Origin: an uncultured Oscillospiraceae bacterium
GTDB taxonomy: Bacteria; Bacillota; Clostridia; Oscillospirales; Acutalibacteraceae
Length of the DNA: 5,216 nucleotides
Direction: 5' to 3'
Assembly (NCBI GenBank): GCA_900546735.1
Contig: URDW01000142.1
Coordinates: forward strand, 1-5,216
Shown here: one piece after another, positions 1-5,168 of the stretch
Position numbering within the stretch: position 1 is the stretch's first letter
Layout: every line of letters begins with the position of its first letter
Translations under genes and position numbers: made by a program
The notes under the pieces: generated by a model
What the model saw: the letters and a program-made list of their open reading frames with translations, nothing else
Databases searched by the model: none
Told to the model about the DNA's origin: nothing

Positions 1-1356
1 GCGTTTGACCTCATCCCAAAGCAGCTCGACCTCCTGCAGGCAGTAGGCGCGTATATCCTTAAGGGCAGGGGATGTGTACACGCATTTTCCGTTTTTAAAC
101 ACAGGCACCAGCAGCTCGCGTGCTGTGAAGTCGGTCAGCGTTTTCGTTTTCCAGGTGGCGTTCTGGTCAAAAATCGTGTGCGGTTCGCCGCTTTCCACGG
201 TCTCGTTGTACAGGCAGATCTCGTCTGCCAGCGCCTTTTCGCTTTCGTTGTCGTAGTAGCGGTAGACTTTTTTGAAATGCGGGTTGGTGATTTTGGCGGT
301 GTTTTCACTGATTTTGATTTTCGGCTGGATCATGCCGTCTTCATCTTCCACGGCCACCAGCTTGTACACGCCGCCGAAGATCGGGTCGCTTTTGGCGGTG
401 ATCAGCCGCTCGCCCACACCGAAAGAGTCGATCTGTGCGCCCTGCATCATCAAATCGCGGATCAGGTATTCGTCCAGCGCATTGGAGGCTGTGATCGTGC
501 AGGTTTGCAGACCGGCTTCATCCAGCATTTTGCGCGCCTTTTTGGAAAGGTAAGAGATGTCGCCTGAATCCAGACGGATGCCGAAGTTGGTGATGCCCTG
601 CGGCATCAGAACCTCTTTAAATGCGCGGATGGCGTTTGGCACACCGCTTTTGATGGTGTTGTAAGTGTCTACCAGAAGAACGGCGTTGTGCGGGTACAGC
701 TCGCAGTAGGTTTTAAAAGCTTCGTATTCGGAGTCGAACATCTGCACCCAGGCGTGCGCCATCGTACCGGCAGCCGGCACACCGTACAGTTCGTCACAAA
801 GCGTGCACGAGGTGGCCGCACAGCCGCCGATGTAGGCTGCACGCGCACCCAGCACGGCGGCGTCGGTGCCCTGTGCGCGGCGTGCGCCGAATTCCATGAT
901 CGGCCGCCCCTGTGCGGCGCGTACCATACGGTTTGCCTTTGTGGCGATCAGCGACTGGTGATTGATCGCCAGCAGCAGGTAAGTTTCGATCAGCTGCGCC
1001 TGCGCGGCCGGGGCTTTTACCGTCAGCAGCGGCTCGCCCGGAAATACGGGCGTACCCTCCGGCACGGCGTAAATGTCGCCGGTAAAATGAAAATCTTTCA
1101 AAGCGTTCAGGAAAGCTTCGTCAAAGCTGCCGTTGCTTTTTAAGTATGCAATGTCTTCGTCTGTAAAATGCAGGTTCTTGATGTAGTCGATCACCTGTTC
1201 CAGTCCGGCGGCAATGGCAAAACCGCCGCCATCCGGAATGTTGCGGAAGAACACGTCGAAATAGGCGTTTTTCTTGTAAAAGCCGTTTTTGAAGTAGCCG
1301 TTTGCCATAGTCAGTTCATAGAAGTCAAACAGCATGGACAGATTTCTTTCAGTCAT
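1..1356 (-). CDS. pncB: Nicotinate phosphoribosyltransferase, C-terminal end missing
   Basis: Catalyses nicotinate + PRPP (with ATP) to nicotinate mononucleotide, the committing step of the Preiss-Handler NAD salvage route; cytosolic. Translating the minus strand from the ATG at 1356 gives 452 uninterrupted residues with no stop before the edge. Family members are usually about 480-490 aa, so roughly 30 residues should lie outside. Visible landmarks are the N-terminal start LFDFYELTMANGYF (residues 9-22), EFGARRAQG (155-163) for phosphate/PRPP contact, GTMAHAWVQMF (197-207) whose His201 matches the autophosphorylated histidine of the family, DTYNT (230-234) and IRLDSGD (260-266). The start is supported by AAAGGGAA (1370-1363 on the minus strand), which lies inside the end of pncA 6 nt before the ATG. 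The pncA stop is only 3 nt upstream, so translational coupling is likely. The pairing with a nicotinamidase reinforces the assignment. Confidence 0.95.
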   Translation of the reverse strand, partial: MTERNLSMLFDFYELTMANGYFKNGFYKKNAYFDVFFRNIPDGGGFAIAAGLEQVIDYIKNLHFTDEDIAYLKSNGSFDEAFLNALKDFHFTGDIYAVPEGTPVFPGEPLLTVKAPAAQAQLIETYLLLAINHQSLIATKANRMVRAAQGRPIMEFGARRAQGTDAAVLGARAAYIGGCAATSCTLCDELYGVPAAGTMAHAWVQMFDSEYEAFKTYCELYPHNAVLLVDTYNTIKSGVPNAIRAFKEVLMPQGITNFGIRLDSGDISYLSKKARKMLDEAGLQTCTITASNALDEYLIRDLMMQGAQIDSFGVGERLITAKSDPIFGGVYKLVAVEDEDGMIQPKIKISENTAKITNPHFKKVYRYYDNESEKALADEICLYNETVESGEPHTIFDQNATWKTKTLTDFTARELLVPVFKNGKCVYTSPALKDIRAYCLQEVELLWDEVKR

Positions 1357-1359
1357 TTT

Positions 1360-1893
1360 TTATTCCCTTTCGTTGATTATGTCGATCTGGATCCCCTGCA
1401 TCACCTGCAGTGCGGCGCGGTGCAGGGTTTTGTCGTTTGAATCGGTACAGGCGGCATCCACAATGATCTGTGTCTCCGGCTGTGCTGTTTTTGCCAGAAC
1501 GGCGTTGGAGAGCACGCAGATGTTGCTGACCAGCCCGACCAGCTCAATAGACTGGTAAGCATTGGCGCGCAGGTAGTCAAAAAGTGTGTCGCTGCCGTAG
1601 GTAGATTTGTAAAAGCAGCGGTCCTGCGCCTGCCGGCAGGCAGCTGTTTTGCCGTAAAGATCATGCCCGGGCGTATTTTCCAGGCAGTGGGCAATGGGCA
1701 GCGCGCGCCCTTCCCGGGTGGTCAGGTAATCGTCGCCGTGCGTGTCAAAGGTAAACAGCACGTCGTCGCCGTTTTGGTGGTAGGCGTCTATTTTTGCGGC
1801 GATCCGGCTGTCCAGTTCCTTTGCCTGCGGAAAGCCAAGGCTGCCGGTCACAAAGTCGTTTTGGTAGTCCACCACGATCAGGCACTTTTTCAT
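1360..1893 (-). CDS. pncA: Nicotinamidase (isochorismatase-like cysteine hydrolase)
   Basis: Predicted to deamidate nicotinamide to nicotinate, feeding the PncB product encoded 3 nt downstream. From the chosen start the protein is 177 aa, a normal length for compact nicotinamidases. The cysteine-hydrolase triad is visible: Asp9 in VVDYQNDF, Lys96 in FYKSTYGSD and Cys126 in LVSNICVLSNA, with the residues before Cys126 matching the cis-peptide oxyanion region. The metal site typical of nicotinamidases is present as Asp50 and His52 (FDTHGDD) plus His69 (IAHCLENTPG). This favours nicotinamidase over isochorismatase or other family members; the fourth ligand histidine of the mycobacterial enzyme is absent, as in several relatives. 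The frame is open up to 1941, but the ATG at 1893 (MKKCLIVVDYQ) sits 9 nt after AAGGAG, whereas the in-frame ATG at 1899 would be only 3 nt away. First gene of the pncA-pncB unit, divergent from ctsR. Confidence 0.9.
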   Translation of the reverse strand: MKKCLIVVDYQNDFVTGSLGFPQAKELDSRIAAKIDAYHQNGDDVLFTFDTHGDDYLTTREGRALPIAHCLENTPGHDLYGKTAACRQAQDRCFYKSTYGSDTLFDYLRANAYQSIELVGLVSNICVLSNAVLAKTAQPETQIIVDAACTDSNDKTLHRAALQVMQGIQIDIINERE

Positions 1894-1902
1894 TTGCATC
1901 TT

Positions 1903-1908
1903 CTCCTT
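1903..1908 (-). promoter_or_regulatory. Ribosome binding site deciding the pncA start
   Basis: AAGGAG on the minus strand lies 9 nt before the ATG at 1893 and 3 nt before the ATG at 1899. The spacing selects the MKKCLIVV start, which also matches where family members begin. Confidence 0.75.
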
Positions 1909-1917
1909 TTGCGCTTG

Positions 1918-1945
1918 TGCAGTAGCTGCAGAATATTGCAATATT
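1918..1945 (-). promoter_or_regulatory. Two dyads in the pncA leader (possible operator)
   Basis: A perfect 14-bp palindrome, AATATTGCAATATT, occupies 1932-1945, and a second dyad with arms TGCAG and CTGCA around TAG occupies 1918-1930. Both lie between the predicted pncA start point (about 1955) and its ribosome binding site, where a repressor or an RNA hairpin could act. No known NAD/niacin operator or riboswitch is recognised, and the AT-rich palindrome could be chance. Confidence 0.35.
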
Positions 1946-1961
1946 AGGATGTATATTTATT

Positions 1962-1990
1962 ATTATACCGCCAATACTGCCTTTCGTAAA
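1962..1990 (-). promoter_or_regulatory. Predicted sigma-A promoter of pncA-pncB
   Basis: On the minus strand TTTACG (1990-1985) is followed after 17 nt by a perfect TATAAT (1967-1962). The -35 matches TTGACA at 4 of 6 positions. Transcription would start near 1955, leaving a leader of about 60 nt before the pncA start codon. This is the only good -10/-35 pair seen upstream of pncA in this orientation. Confidence 0.6.
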
Positions 1991-2033
1991 GAAAAAATTG
2001 TTGATTTTGCATGTGCGCGCGGATCTTGGGGAG

Positions 2034-2061
2034 ACGGCTGCTGTATTTTGCGGCCGTTTTT
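2034..2061 (+). terminator. Intrinsic terminator-like hairpin 1, rightward
   Basis: ACGGCTGC (2034-2041) can pair with GCGGCCGT (2050-2057) as an 8-bp GC-rich stem with one G-U pair and an 8-nt loop, followed by a run of five T ending at 2061. The T-run is on the 3' side only for the plus strand, so it would act rightward. No gene is seen upstream on this strand (pncA and pncB are on the other strand), so what it terminates is unknown. Confidence 0.5.
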
Positions 2062-2093
2062 ACCGTTTGTTTTTGCAAAAGGGCAGGGAATGT

Positions 2094-2136
2094 GCACCGT
2101 GTGCGGCATTGCGTTTTACGGTGCTTTTTGCTTTTT
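2094..2136 (+). terminator. Intrinsic terminator-like hairpin 2, rightward
   Basis: GCACCGT (2094-2100) and ACGGTGC (2118-2124) form a perfect 7-bp inverted repeat with a 17-nt loop, followed at once by TTTTTGCTTTTT (2125-2136). The long loop makes it weaker than a classical terminator. It lies about 55 bp upstream of the ctsR -35 and could insulate that promoter from read-through. Confidence 0.4.
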
Positions 2137-2154
2137 AGCGGGCAGCGGCGCGGC

Positions 2155-2186
2155 TTTCAAAAATTTTGAAAAATTTTTTGAAAAAA
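2155..2186 (+). promoter_or_regulatory. Phased A-tracts / UP-element-like region upstream of ctsR promoter
   Basis: Three A/T tracts lie directly upstream of the -35: AAAAATTTT (2159-2167), AAAAATTTTTT (2169-2179) and AAAAAA (2181-2186). Their centres are about 10-11 bp apart, roughly one helical turn, which is the arrangement that produces intrinsic curvature. The position also suits contact by the RNA polymerase alpha C-terminal domain. TTTCAAAAATTTTGAAA (2155-2171) is in addition a near-perfect dyad. Confidence 0.5.
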
Positions 2187-2188
2187 GT

Positions 2189-2205
2189 CTTGACTTTCTC
2201 TGACC
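2189..2205 (-). promoter_or_regulatory. CtsR operator, inverted copy over the -35
   Basis: Read on the minus strand this is GGTCAGA-GAA-AGTCAAG. It matches the CtsR consensus (RGTCAAA-NAN-RGTCAAA) with one mismatch in each heptad and differs at only 2 of 17 positions from the plus-strand operator at 2227-2243. It covers the -35 hexamer and the start of the spacer, so CtsR bound here should block RNA polymerase. Confidence 0.7.
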
Positions 2206-2217
2206 ATTGTGTATAAT
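2190..2217 (+). promoter_or_regulatory. Sigma-A promoter of the ctsR-mcsA-mcsB-clpC operon
   Basis: TTGACT (2190-2195) and a perfect TATAAT (2212-2217) are separated by 16 nt. The predicted start point is around 2224, giving a leader of about 75 nt before ctsR. CtsR operators overlap the -35 and begin at about +4, consistent with repression of a strong vegetative promoter that is released under heat or protein-folding stress. Confidence 0.85.
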
Positions 2218-2226
2218 GTAGTTAAA

Positions 2227-2250
2227 GGTCAAAGAAAGTCAAAGTCAAAA
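2227..2250 (+). promoter_or_regulatory. CtsR operator (consensus tandem heptads plus a third partial heptad)
   Basis: GGTCAAA-GAA-AGTCAAA (2227-2243) is an exact match to the tandem-heptad CtsR consensus. It is followed directly by GTCAAAA (2244-2250), a partial third heptad. The site begins just after the predicted transcription start of the operon that encodes CtsR, so this is autoregulation. No CIRCE (HrcA) inverted repeat is seen nearby. Confidence 0.92.
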
Positions 2251-2298
2251 CTTGACAATCTTTCTCCTAAACCTGTAGGAAAGGAAGATGATCGGAAA

Positions 2299-2760
2299 AT
2301 GAAGATGTCAGATTTGATCGCCAATGTCATTCTGGACATGTTTTCGGACGGCAGCCCGACCGTGCAGATCCGGCGCAATGATCTGGCACAGCAGATCGGC
2401 TGCGTGCCCAGTCAGATCAACTATGTGATCACTTCGCGCTTTACGCCGGAGCAGGGCTACACCATTGAAAGCCGGCGCGGCGGCGGCGGTTACATCCTGA
2501 TCACGCGCGCAGGCAGCAAATCGGCTGTGATCATGCACCTGATCAATTCCATCGGCGACTCGATCGATGAAAAAACGGCGGCCGCCAATATCTATAATCT
2601 GCACCGCCAGAATGTGATTGACGAAAAGGGCGCAAAAATGATGCTCGGCAGTGTGTCTGACAACATTTTTAAAGACACGCCGACACCGCTTACACGCCAG
2701 ACAAAGGATAAGATCCGTGCAAACTTATTTAAAAATTTACTGCTGCATTACAGCAATTAG
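2299..2760 (+). CDS. ctsR: Transcriptional repressor CtsR of class III heat-shock genes
   Basis: Dimeric DNA-binding repressor of clp genes; in relatives heat inactivates it and the McsA/McsB/ClpC proteins control its release and degradation. 153 aa, the usual family length. The N-terminal winged helix-turn-helix includes CVPSQINYVITSRF (residues 35-48), and the wing carries the hallmark RRGGGGYI (59-66) that enters the minor groove. Arg60 aligns with the wing arginine phosphorylated by McsB in Geobacillus CtsR. The C-terminal half (about 75-153) matches the four-helix dimerisation/McsB-ClpC interaction domain. The frame stays open back to a GTG at 2209, but that codon overlaps the -10 and lies upstream of the transcription start. 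The ATG at 2299 follows AGGAAAGGAAG (2277-2287) by 11 nt and gives MKMSDLIANVIL; the ATG at 2305 is a close alternative. First gene of the operon; its stop overlaps the mcsA ribosome binding site. Confidence 0.96.
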   Translation: MKMSDLIANVILDMFSDGSPTVQIRRNDLAQQIGCVPSQINYVITSRFTPEQGYTIESRRGGGGYILITRAGSKSAVIMHLINSIGDSIDEKTAAANIYNLHRQNVIDEKGAKMMLGSVSDNIFKDTPTPLTRQTKDKIRANLFKNLLLHYSN

Positions 2761-2771
2761 GAGGAATCACT

Positions 2772-3299
2772 ATGAGATGTCAACGCTGTAACCAAAACGA
2801 AGCAACCACCCATATCCGTCAGAATATCAACGGTCATGTGACCGAAATGTACCTTTGCCCCGACTGTGCCAAGGAACTGCATGCAAACGACATGTTCGAG
2901 CCGTTTAATCTGGGCTCCTTTTTCGGCAACTTTCTCGGCGCCTCTACGGCGGCGTTCAATGCACTGGCCGGCGTGGACCGCTGCGGCTACTGCAACTCCA
3001 GCCTGAACGACATTGTGTCGAGCGGCAAGATGGGCTGCGCACACTGCTACGACAAGTTCTATGAGCAGCTTTATCCGTCTTTGGAGCGCATGCACGGCAA
3101 TGTGCACCACATCGGCAAGCATGTGCATTATACGCAGGAAAATGACGAGGACGCAAAGAAAGAAGCGCCCAAGGCCGAAAATCCGCTGAGCGAGGTCGAC
3201 CGCCTGAAAGAGGAACTGAAAGAAGCCATTAAAACGCAGAACTTTGAACAGGCAGCCGTTTTGCGTGATAAGATCAAAGAGCTTGAGGGGGATAAGTAA
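2772..3299 (+). CDS. mcsA: McsA, zinc-binding UVR-domain activator of McsB
   Basis: McsA binds and activates the McsB arginine kinase, links it to CtsR, and in relatives acts as an adaptor for ClpC-ClpP. 175 aa. Two zinc-binding modules of paired CxxC motifs are visible: Cys3/Cys6 with Cys29/Cys32, and Cys71/Cys74 with Cys89/Cys92. A charged linker (about 121-138) leads to a C-terminal UVR (UvrB/UvrC) motif, about 139-173, containing LKEELKEAIKTQNFEQAAVL with the typical helical hairpin. All eight cysteines are present, so zinc binding looks intact. The ATG at 2772 lies 7 nt after AGGAGG (2759-2764), which overlaps the ctsR stop; the intergenic gap is 11 nt. It is followed 2 nt later by mcsB, so translational coupling is likely. 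Confidence 0.94.
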   Translation: MRCQRCNQNEATTHIRQNINGHVTEMYLCPDCAKELHANDMFEPFNLGSFFGNFLGASTAAFNALAGVDRCGYCNSSLNDIVSSGKMGCAHCYDKFYEQLYPSLERMHGNVHHIGKHVHYTQENDEDAKKEAPKAENPLSEVDRLKEELKEAIKTQNFEQAAVLRDKIKELEGDK

Positions 3300-3301
3300 A
3301 A

Positions 3302-4306
3302 ATGGATAAGTGGTATATTGCACAGGGCAAAAACAGCGACGTCGTACTTTCGTCGCGTATCTGTTTGGCACGCAATCTGGAAGATGCGCCGTTTCCGTCA
3401 CGCATGAGCGGCGACCTGCGGCGCACCGTCAGCCGTAAAATTTTTGCGGCGCTGAAAAATTCCGAACTGGCCGGCGACCTGAATCTGCTCGACATGTCGC
3501 AGATGAAGGACGCCGAGGCGCAGGCGCTTGTGGAAAAGCACCTGATCACAAGTCAGTTTGTAAACGGGCGCGAAAATGGTGCGCTGATCCTTTCCAACGA
3601 CGAGACCGTTTCCATCATGCTCTGCGAAGAGGATCATATCCGTCTGCAGGTCATGCGCAGCGGTCAGGATCTTATGGAGGCCTACCGCGAGGCCGACAAG
3701 ATCGACGACGTGCTTCTGAAGCGCCTGAAGATCGCGTTTGACGACAAGCTCGGTTTTCTGACTTCCAGCCCGACCGACCTTGGCACGGGGCTCAAGGCAT
3801 CTGTGCTGCTGCACATTCCGGCCATTGTTGCGCGCGGTCAGGTCGGCCGTCTGTCCGCAATGGTCAATAAGCTCGGCCTTTCTATGAAGCCGGTCTATTC
3901 CGATAAGGATGCTTTTTACTATCTTTCCAACCAGATCACGATGGGTATCACGGAAAAAAGCGCTGTGGAAAACCTGAGTGCAATATGCGACCAAATCGTA
4001 AAACAGGAACGCGCTGCGCGTGAAGATCTGAAAGATCTGGACGCGTTTGAGGACCGCGTGTACCGTGCCTTCGGCACACTGAAAATGGCCAGAAAGCTGA
4101 CTTCGTCAGAATTTTTGAGCCTGATCTCCCTGGTGCGTCTGGGCGTTTCGCTCGGCTACTTTGAAGTGCCCTACGAAACGATCAACGCACTGATGATCGG
4201 TGTGCAGCGCGGCAATTTAACGGTGCGCGCGGGGGCAGACCTTGAAGCGCAGGAGCGCGATAAGCTGCGCGCCTCGATCACGCGCGAGGCACTTGGCAAA
4301 TATTAA
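3302..4306 (+). CDS. mcsB: McsB-family protein arginine kinase with degenerate active site
   Basis: Belongs to the ATP:guanido phosphotransferase family; McsB phosphorylates arginines on CtsR and on substrates for ClpC. 334 aa against about 350-363 in Bacillus. Retained features are SSR (residues 17-19), the catalytic-base motif EEDHIR (109-114), LGTGL (160-164), SNQITMG (209-215), FEDRVYR (249-255) and the phospho-arginine-binding motif RDKLRA (319-324). Departures are Cys21 where SSRxR has its second arginine, Ser156 for the reactive cysteine and Asp159 for the asparagine of CPTN, Lys165 for the arginine of GTGLRAS, and Lys196 for the arginine of the RG-YGEG loop. That loop reads KPVYSDKDAFYYL and is about 4 residues shorter. 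Comparison is with B. subtilis McsB from memory. The frame is intact, so this is divergence rather than decay. The start lies 11 nt after GAGGGG (3285-3290) and 2 nt after the mcsA stop. Confidence 0.9.
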   Translation: MDKWYIAQGKNSDVVLSSRICLARNLEDAPFPSRMSGDLRRTVSRKIFAALKNSELAGDLNLLDMSQMKDAEAQALVEKHLITSQFVNGRENGALILSNDETVSIMLCEEDHIRLQVMRSGQDLMEAYREADKIDDVLLKRLKIAFDDKLGFLTSSPTDLGTGLKASVLLHIPAIVARGQVGRLSAMVNKLGLSMKPVYSDKDAFYYLSNQITMGITEKSAVENLSAICDQIVKQERAAREDLKDLDAFEDRVYRAFGTLKMARKLTSSEFLSLISLVRLGVSLGYFEVPYETINALMIGVQRGNLTVRAGADLEAQERDKLRASITREALGKY

Positions 4307-4307
4307 A

Positions 4308-4329
4308 GTGAAAGAGCGTTTTCTTTCAC
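4308..4329 (+). promoter_or_regulatory. Hairpin between mcsB and clpC, next to the clpC ribosome binding site
   Basis: GTGAAAGA (4308-4315) and TCTTTCAC (4322-4329) are perfect 8-nt complements with a 6-nt loop. The stem starts just after the mcsB stop and ends 5 nt before GGAGGA (4335-4340). It has no T-run after it, so it is not a terminator. It could mark an RNA processing site, stabilise the clpC message, or affect clpC translation; the AT-rich stem is only moderately stable. Confidence 0.45.
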
Positions 4330-4347
4330 CGATTGGAGGAAAACATC

Positions 4348-5168
4348 ATGTATAAATTCAGCAACTTTACAGCCAAAGCCAATGAGGCACTGAACATTGC
4401 CATTGAGTGCGCCGAGGATTTCGGCCACAACTACATTGGCAGCGAGCATATTTTGCTCGGCATTTTGAAAGAGGGCACAGGCGTCGGCGCCGTTGTGCTC
4501 AGTGAAAATGATATTGATACGAAAACGATCGAGGAACTTATCAAGTCAAATACCGGCATTGGTTCACCGACCAAACTGAGCCCCAGCTATTTTACCCCGC
4601 AGGCAAAGCGTATTTTGGAAATCGCTTACCAGACAGCCAGCGGTATGTTCCACAGCTTTGTCGGCACAGAGCACCTGCTGATGGCGATTTTGCAGGAGGA
4701 CGACTGCTATGCTGTGCAGTATCTGCAGGCCTGCGGCGTTACGCCGGATGCGCTGATGCAGACGCTGGCGTCATCGCTCGGCGGCGGTGAGACTGCTTCA
4801 GCCGCGCAGGGCGAGAAAAAGGCAAAGGGCGGCAAGTCCGGCCACGAAACGCTGGATAAGTACGGCAAAGACCTGACGGCGCTTGCCAAAGAGGGAAAGA
4901 TCGACCCGGTCATCGGCCGTGACAAAGAAATCGAGCGTGTGATCCAGATCCTTTCCCGCCGCACCAAAAACAACCCTTGTCTGATCGGTGAGCCCGGCGT
5001 GGGCAAAACCGCCATTGCAGAGGGGCTGGCGCTGAAAATCGCTAAGGACGAGGTGCCCGAGCTGCTGCGCGGCAAAAAGATCATTTCACTGGATCTGACC
5101 TCTATGGTCGCGGGCACGAAATACAGGGGCGACTTTGAAGAGCGTATTCAAAAAGCGCTCGATGAAGT
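4348..5168 (+). CDS. clpC: ATP-dependent Clp protease unfoldase ClpC, N-terminal third only
   Basis: AAA+ (Hsp100) unfoldase that feeds proteins to ClpP and, with McsA/McsB, degrades CtsR and arginine-phosphorylated proteins. Only about 273 of an expected 800 or so residues are present. Two Clp_N repeats span about residues 4-143, with paired motifs IGSEHILLG (30-38) and VGTEHLLMA (105-113). Glu33 and Glu108 correspond to the phospho-arginine-binding glutamates known in B. subtilis ClpC. A linker (about 145-165) leads into the first AAA+ domain with Walker A GEPGVGKT (214-221) and the pore-loop motif GTKYRG (256-261). Walker B, the middle domain, the second AAA+ domain and the ClpP loop are not covered. 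The start follows GGAGGA by 7 nt, 41 nt after mcsB. The genomic frame ends at 5168; beyond it the reading frame continues into adapter and should be ignored. Confidence 0.95.

Noticed and set aside
178..1143. Long plus-strand open frames opposite pncB
   Set aside because: They are antisense to a continuous, clearly recognisable nicotinate phosphoribosyltransferase and show no family features.
1894..1941. Longer pncA from an upstream TTG at 1941, or the ATG at 1899
   Set aside because: The extension translates the leader and has no ribosome binding site; the ATG at 1899 is only 3 nt from AAGGAG, while 1893 is well spaced and matches the family start.
1949..2203. Open frame of 84 codons on the plus strand in the divergent intergenic region
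   Set aside because: It has no properly spaced ribosome binding site, runs through both terminator-like hairpins and the A-tracts up to the ctsR promoter, and its translation (Cys/Phe-rich, no recognisable domain) does not resemble a protein.
2209..2298. N-terminal extension of ctsR from the GTG at 2209
   Set aside because: The codon overlaps the -10 box and lies upstream of the predicted transcription start; the added residues translate operator DNA and are not found in known CtsR.
2757..3401. Minus-strand frame of 214 codons opposite mcsA
   Set aside because: It is a shadow of mcsA, whose eight zinc-ligand cysteines and UVR motif fix the coding strand.
4707..5117. Minus-strand frame of 136 codons opposite clpC
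   Set aside because: The plus strand encodes conserved Clp_N and Walker A motifs; the minus-strand translation is low-complexity and Ser/Pro-rich.
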